17,088 nt of DNA. Origin: Opitutia bacterium (GTDB lineage Bacteria > Verrucomicrobiota > Verrucomicrobiia > Opitutales > Seribacteraceae). The DNA lies in contig JABHOU010000181.1 in the NCBI GenBank assembly GCA_018695085.1, positions 1 to 17,088 on the forward strand, in the 5' to 3' direction. A program made the translations under genes and the position numbers. The notes under the pieces were generated by a model. It was not told the origin of the DNA, ran no database searches, and saw only the letters and a list, made by a program, of their open reading frames with translations. Below, one piece after another: positions 15,489 through 17,088 of this stretch (positions are counted from its first letter, which is position 1; every line of letters begins with the position of its first letter).

Positions 15489-16656
15489 ACACTCTATTGG
15501 TGCGGTATTGAGATGGAGTGATGCCCTCCACCCTCAAAAACACTTTGTAGAAATGGTCGGCATTGCGGAAGCCCAAGTCGATGGCGAGGGCTTTGAAGGA
15601 ATCGTCGGTCTCGACCAACAGACGCTTGGCTCGTTCGATTCGCAAGCGAGAGATTTCATCAGCAATGCTACGATCGAGAGATTCGCGAAATTTTCGTTCC
15701 AAAGTACGTCTAGTTATTGATACGGCAGTTGCCACGTCCTTCACTTGAATTCTTTCTTGTCCGTTTTCCGAGATGAATCGAAGAGCATGAGCGACTATGG
15801 GATCTTCGGCTGCCAAAACGTCCGTCGATTGGCGAGCGAGCAATCCCTTGGGAGGTGAATATTCAACCGTCTGCGACGTATCCTTTCCATTCATCGTCTC
15901 ATCAAGTTTTGCCGCGGCTCGAAAACCGATCCGCTCGAAGTCCAAATCGATGCTGGTCAGGGCGGGGTAGGGGGATGCGCAGATTGCGGGCTCGTTGGAG
16001 GTTCCGACGATTGCGATGTCTTGGGGTACTTGTAAACCTTTTGCTCGGCAGGTTTCGATCAGATGTCTGCAGAACAGGTCGTTACTTACGAGAATTCCGA
16101 ACGGGGGTTCCAAGGAATCCACCCATTTCTCGAGTCCCTCGAGGAATCTTTCCCAGCCAAGGGCTTCCCCTCCCAAGCCCGTTCTTTGGAAACGGTAGGT
16201 CGTGAAGCGAAAGCCCAGTGGTCTCAAGATTTTCCTGAAACCTTCAACTTGTATTCGGGTATCCTTTTCACGAAGGAATCCCATATATCCGAATCGCCGA
16301 AAACCTCGACCGACCAAGTGCTGGGCTGCCATCTTGCCGGATGTCTCGAAGTCAGCCAGAACGCTTGATACGTTTTTCGCCGGAGAATTGAGCCATACGT
16401 TGACTGCCGGGATCTTGATCTTGTGAGCAGCCTGAGCCAAAGGTTCGGTAATGCGTCCCAGAATGCCATCAAAGGGAGTTGCCCCCGGCTTGGGTTTCAG
16501 TACGCGAACTGCGCTTGGTATGGTTACGCAATCCCATCCTGCCTTGTCCGCATACCTATGAACCCCGGCATAAGTCTCCAGATGGCGTTTGTGACCCCAT
16601 TCCATCTCCAAGCATAGGGCGACTCTCTTGGTGGCATTTCGGGTTTTCAGTGACAT
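15487..16656 (-). CDS. XylR-type transcriptional regulator (LacI-like sensor + AraC HTH)
   Basis: The 389-residue product has the layout of E. coli XylR, similar in length (about 390 residues). The N-terminal part (about 10-275) resembles a LacI/periplasmic-binding sensor: RVALCLEMEWGHKRH start, FDGILGRI, VNVWLNSP, the GYMGF block, FGILVSNDLFCRH, and DIAIVGTSNEPAIC / PALTSIDLD. The C-terminal AraC domain (about 286-386) has two helix-turn-helix units, VKDVATAVSITRRTLERKF and FKALAIDLGFRNADHFYKVF, followed by GITPSQYR. It should bind a sugar and activate or repress sugar-use genes. It lacks a separate N-terminal DNA-binding helix, as XylR does. It is transcribed away from the oxidoreductase at 16791, and the shared upstream region holds several inverted repeats, so that gene is a likely target. 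The inducer is unknown. Confidence 0.92.
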   Translation of the reverse strand: MSLKTRNATKRVALCLEMEWGHKRHLETYAGVHRYADKAGWDCVTIPSAVRVLKPKPGATPFDGILGRITEPLAQAAHKIKIPAVNVWLNSPAKNVSSVLADFETSGKMAAQHLVGRGFRRFGYMGFLREKDTRIQVEGFRKILRPLGFRFTTYRFQRTGLGGEALGWERFLEGLEKWVDSLEPPFGILVSNDLFCRHLIETCRAKGLQVPQDIAIVGTSNEPAICASPYPALTSIDLDFERIGFRAAAKLDETMNGKDTSQTVEYSPPKGLLARQSTDVLAAEDPIVAHALRFISENGQERIQVKDVATAVSITRRTLERKFRESLDRSIADEISRLRIERAKRLLVETDDSFKALAIDLGFRNADHFYKVFLRVEGITPSQYRTNRV

Positions 16657-16685
16657 ATCTTTTTATCTTTTGCGGAAATCGTTTG

Positions 16686-16729
16686 TTCGCGTCAATTCAG
16701 GATGACGCAATAACGCGAATGATTTTCGC
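16686..16729. promoter_or_regulatory. cluster of nested inverted repeats in the regulator/oxidoreductase divergent region
   Basis: Three symmetries overlap here. TTCGCGT (16686-16692) pairs with ACGCGAA (16713-16719). GCGTCA (16689-16694) pairs with TGACGC (16703-16708) around an eight-base spacer. GCGAA (16715-16719) pairs with TTCGC (16725-16729) around five bases. On the minus strand a TTGACG hexamer, a possible -35 box of the regulator gene, lies inside the second repeat. This density of arms in a 134-base divergent region suggests operator sites, probably for the adjacent XylR-type regulator. Confidence 0.45.
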
Positions 16730-16790
16730 TAAAAGCATCCGAAATCAACTTGCTGAAACGAATTGCCACCGTTAGTGATAACTCTCATTG

Positions 16791-17088
16791 ATGTCTACCC
16801 TTTCCTCCAAGTACGACGTTGCAATCATCGGAGCCGGCCATAACGGATTGATCTCCGCTTGTTACTTGTCCAAGGTCGGATTGTCGGTCTTGGTGCTTGA
16901 ACGAAATGCGAAACTGGGTGGCGCCACTCGCTCTTCTCAAGTTTTTGCAGGAATGGAAGCACGCTTATCGGTCTATTCCTATCTGGTCAGCCTGCTCCCT
17001 CAAAAAATCGTGGACGAACTCGGTCTGGAGATCGAACTGCTTCCCCGACGGACAGCTTCCTACACCCCAACTCTTCAAGACGGAATCC
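16791..17088 (+). CDS. FAD-dependent oxidoreductase, N-terminal part (phytoene-dehydrogenase/PYROXD2-like)
   Basis: An ATG at 16791 opens a reading frame that runs through the window end (99 complete codons). Residues 9-37 are a Rossmann dinucleotide-binding fold: VAIIGAGHNGL with the GxGxxG glycines at 14, 16 and 19, and an acidic Glu near residue 37 (VLVLER) for the ribose. LGGATRSS follows, typical of the amine-oxidase/phytoene-desaturase superfamily. The GAGHNGL spelling is common in the CrtI-like/PYROXD2 group. There is no signal peptide. The missing C-terminal part would hold the substrate-binding domain, so neither substrate nor subfamily can be fixed. It is divergent from the XylR-type regulator, 134 bases away. 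Confidence 0.85.
   Translation, partial: MSTLSSKYDVAIIGAGHNGLISACYLSKVGLSVLVLERNAKLGGATRSSQVFAGMEARLSVYSYLVSLLPQKIVDELGLEIELLPRRTASYTPTLQDGI

Noticed and set aside
1..17088. CRISPR array, tRNA, rRNA, insertion sequence or phage remnant
   Set aside because: No regularly spaced repeats, cloverleaf-like stretches, transposase-like frames or long terminal repeats were found on reading both strands.

Overview
The window looks like a bacterial chromosome segment from a heterotroph that breaks down sulfated or acetylated glycans, most likely Verrucomicrobiota (Opitutae-like), with Planctomycetota as the alternative. I base this on three secreted S1 sulfatases, a DUF1592-type c-heme protein paired with a Tat-exported DUF1552 protein, a secreted sialate O-acetylesterase-type esterase, and a XylR-type regulator (LacI-like sensor plus AraC DNA-binding domain). 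That combination is common in these phyla and rare elsewhere. The assignment is inference from gene content; no rRNA or other marker is present. No tRNA, CRISPR array, insertion sequence or phage gene was seen.

Layout. Positions 65-5147 (+) form one tightly packed operon: an S1 sulfatase, a diheme-motif DUF1592/DUF1588 protein and a DUF1552 protein, joined by two 4-base start/stop overlaps. Positions 9401-5150 (-) form a second operon, read leftward: SASA-family esterase, beta-lactamase-fold serine hydrolase, then a second sulfatase. It converges on the first operon with only two bases between the stop codons. From a shared divergent region (9402-9599) a third operon runs rightward (9600-14010): a third sulfatase with a C-terminal jelly-roll-like domain, a secreted beta-propeller protein, and an SGNH hydrolase with an unassigned N-terminal half. 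An Ntn-type (choloylglycine-hydrolase-like) amidase follows at 14093-14950 and may be co-transcribed. The right end holds a leftward free-methionine-R-sulfoxide reductase (14988-15446) and a XylR-family regulator (15487-16656). Opposite the regulator starts a rightward FAD-dependent oxidoreductase that is cut by the window edge.

How it may fit together. Almost every protein in 65-14010 carries an export signal and is a hydrolase that removes decorations (sulfate or acyl groups) or a redox/binding partner. The segment therefore reads as the decoration-removal part of a polysaccharide or sulfated-metabolite utilisation locus. No glycoside hydrolase, polysaccharide lyase, transporter or sulfatase-maturating enzyme lies in the window, so the rest must be elsewhere. 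The DUF1592-DUF1552 pair has no established biochemical function that I know of. Its translational coupling to a sulfatase is the best candidate here for an undescribed system. No gap between genes exceeds 300 bases; the largest is the 198-base divergent region at 9402-9599.
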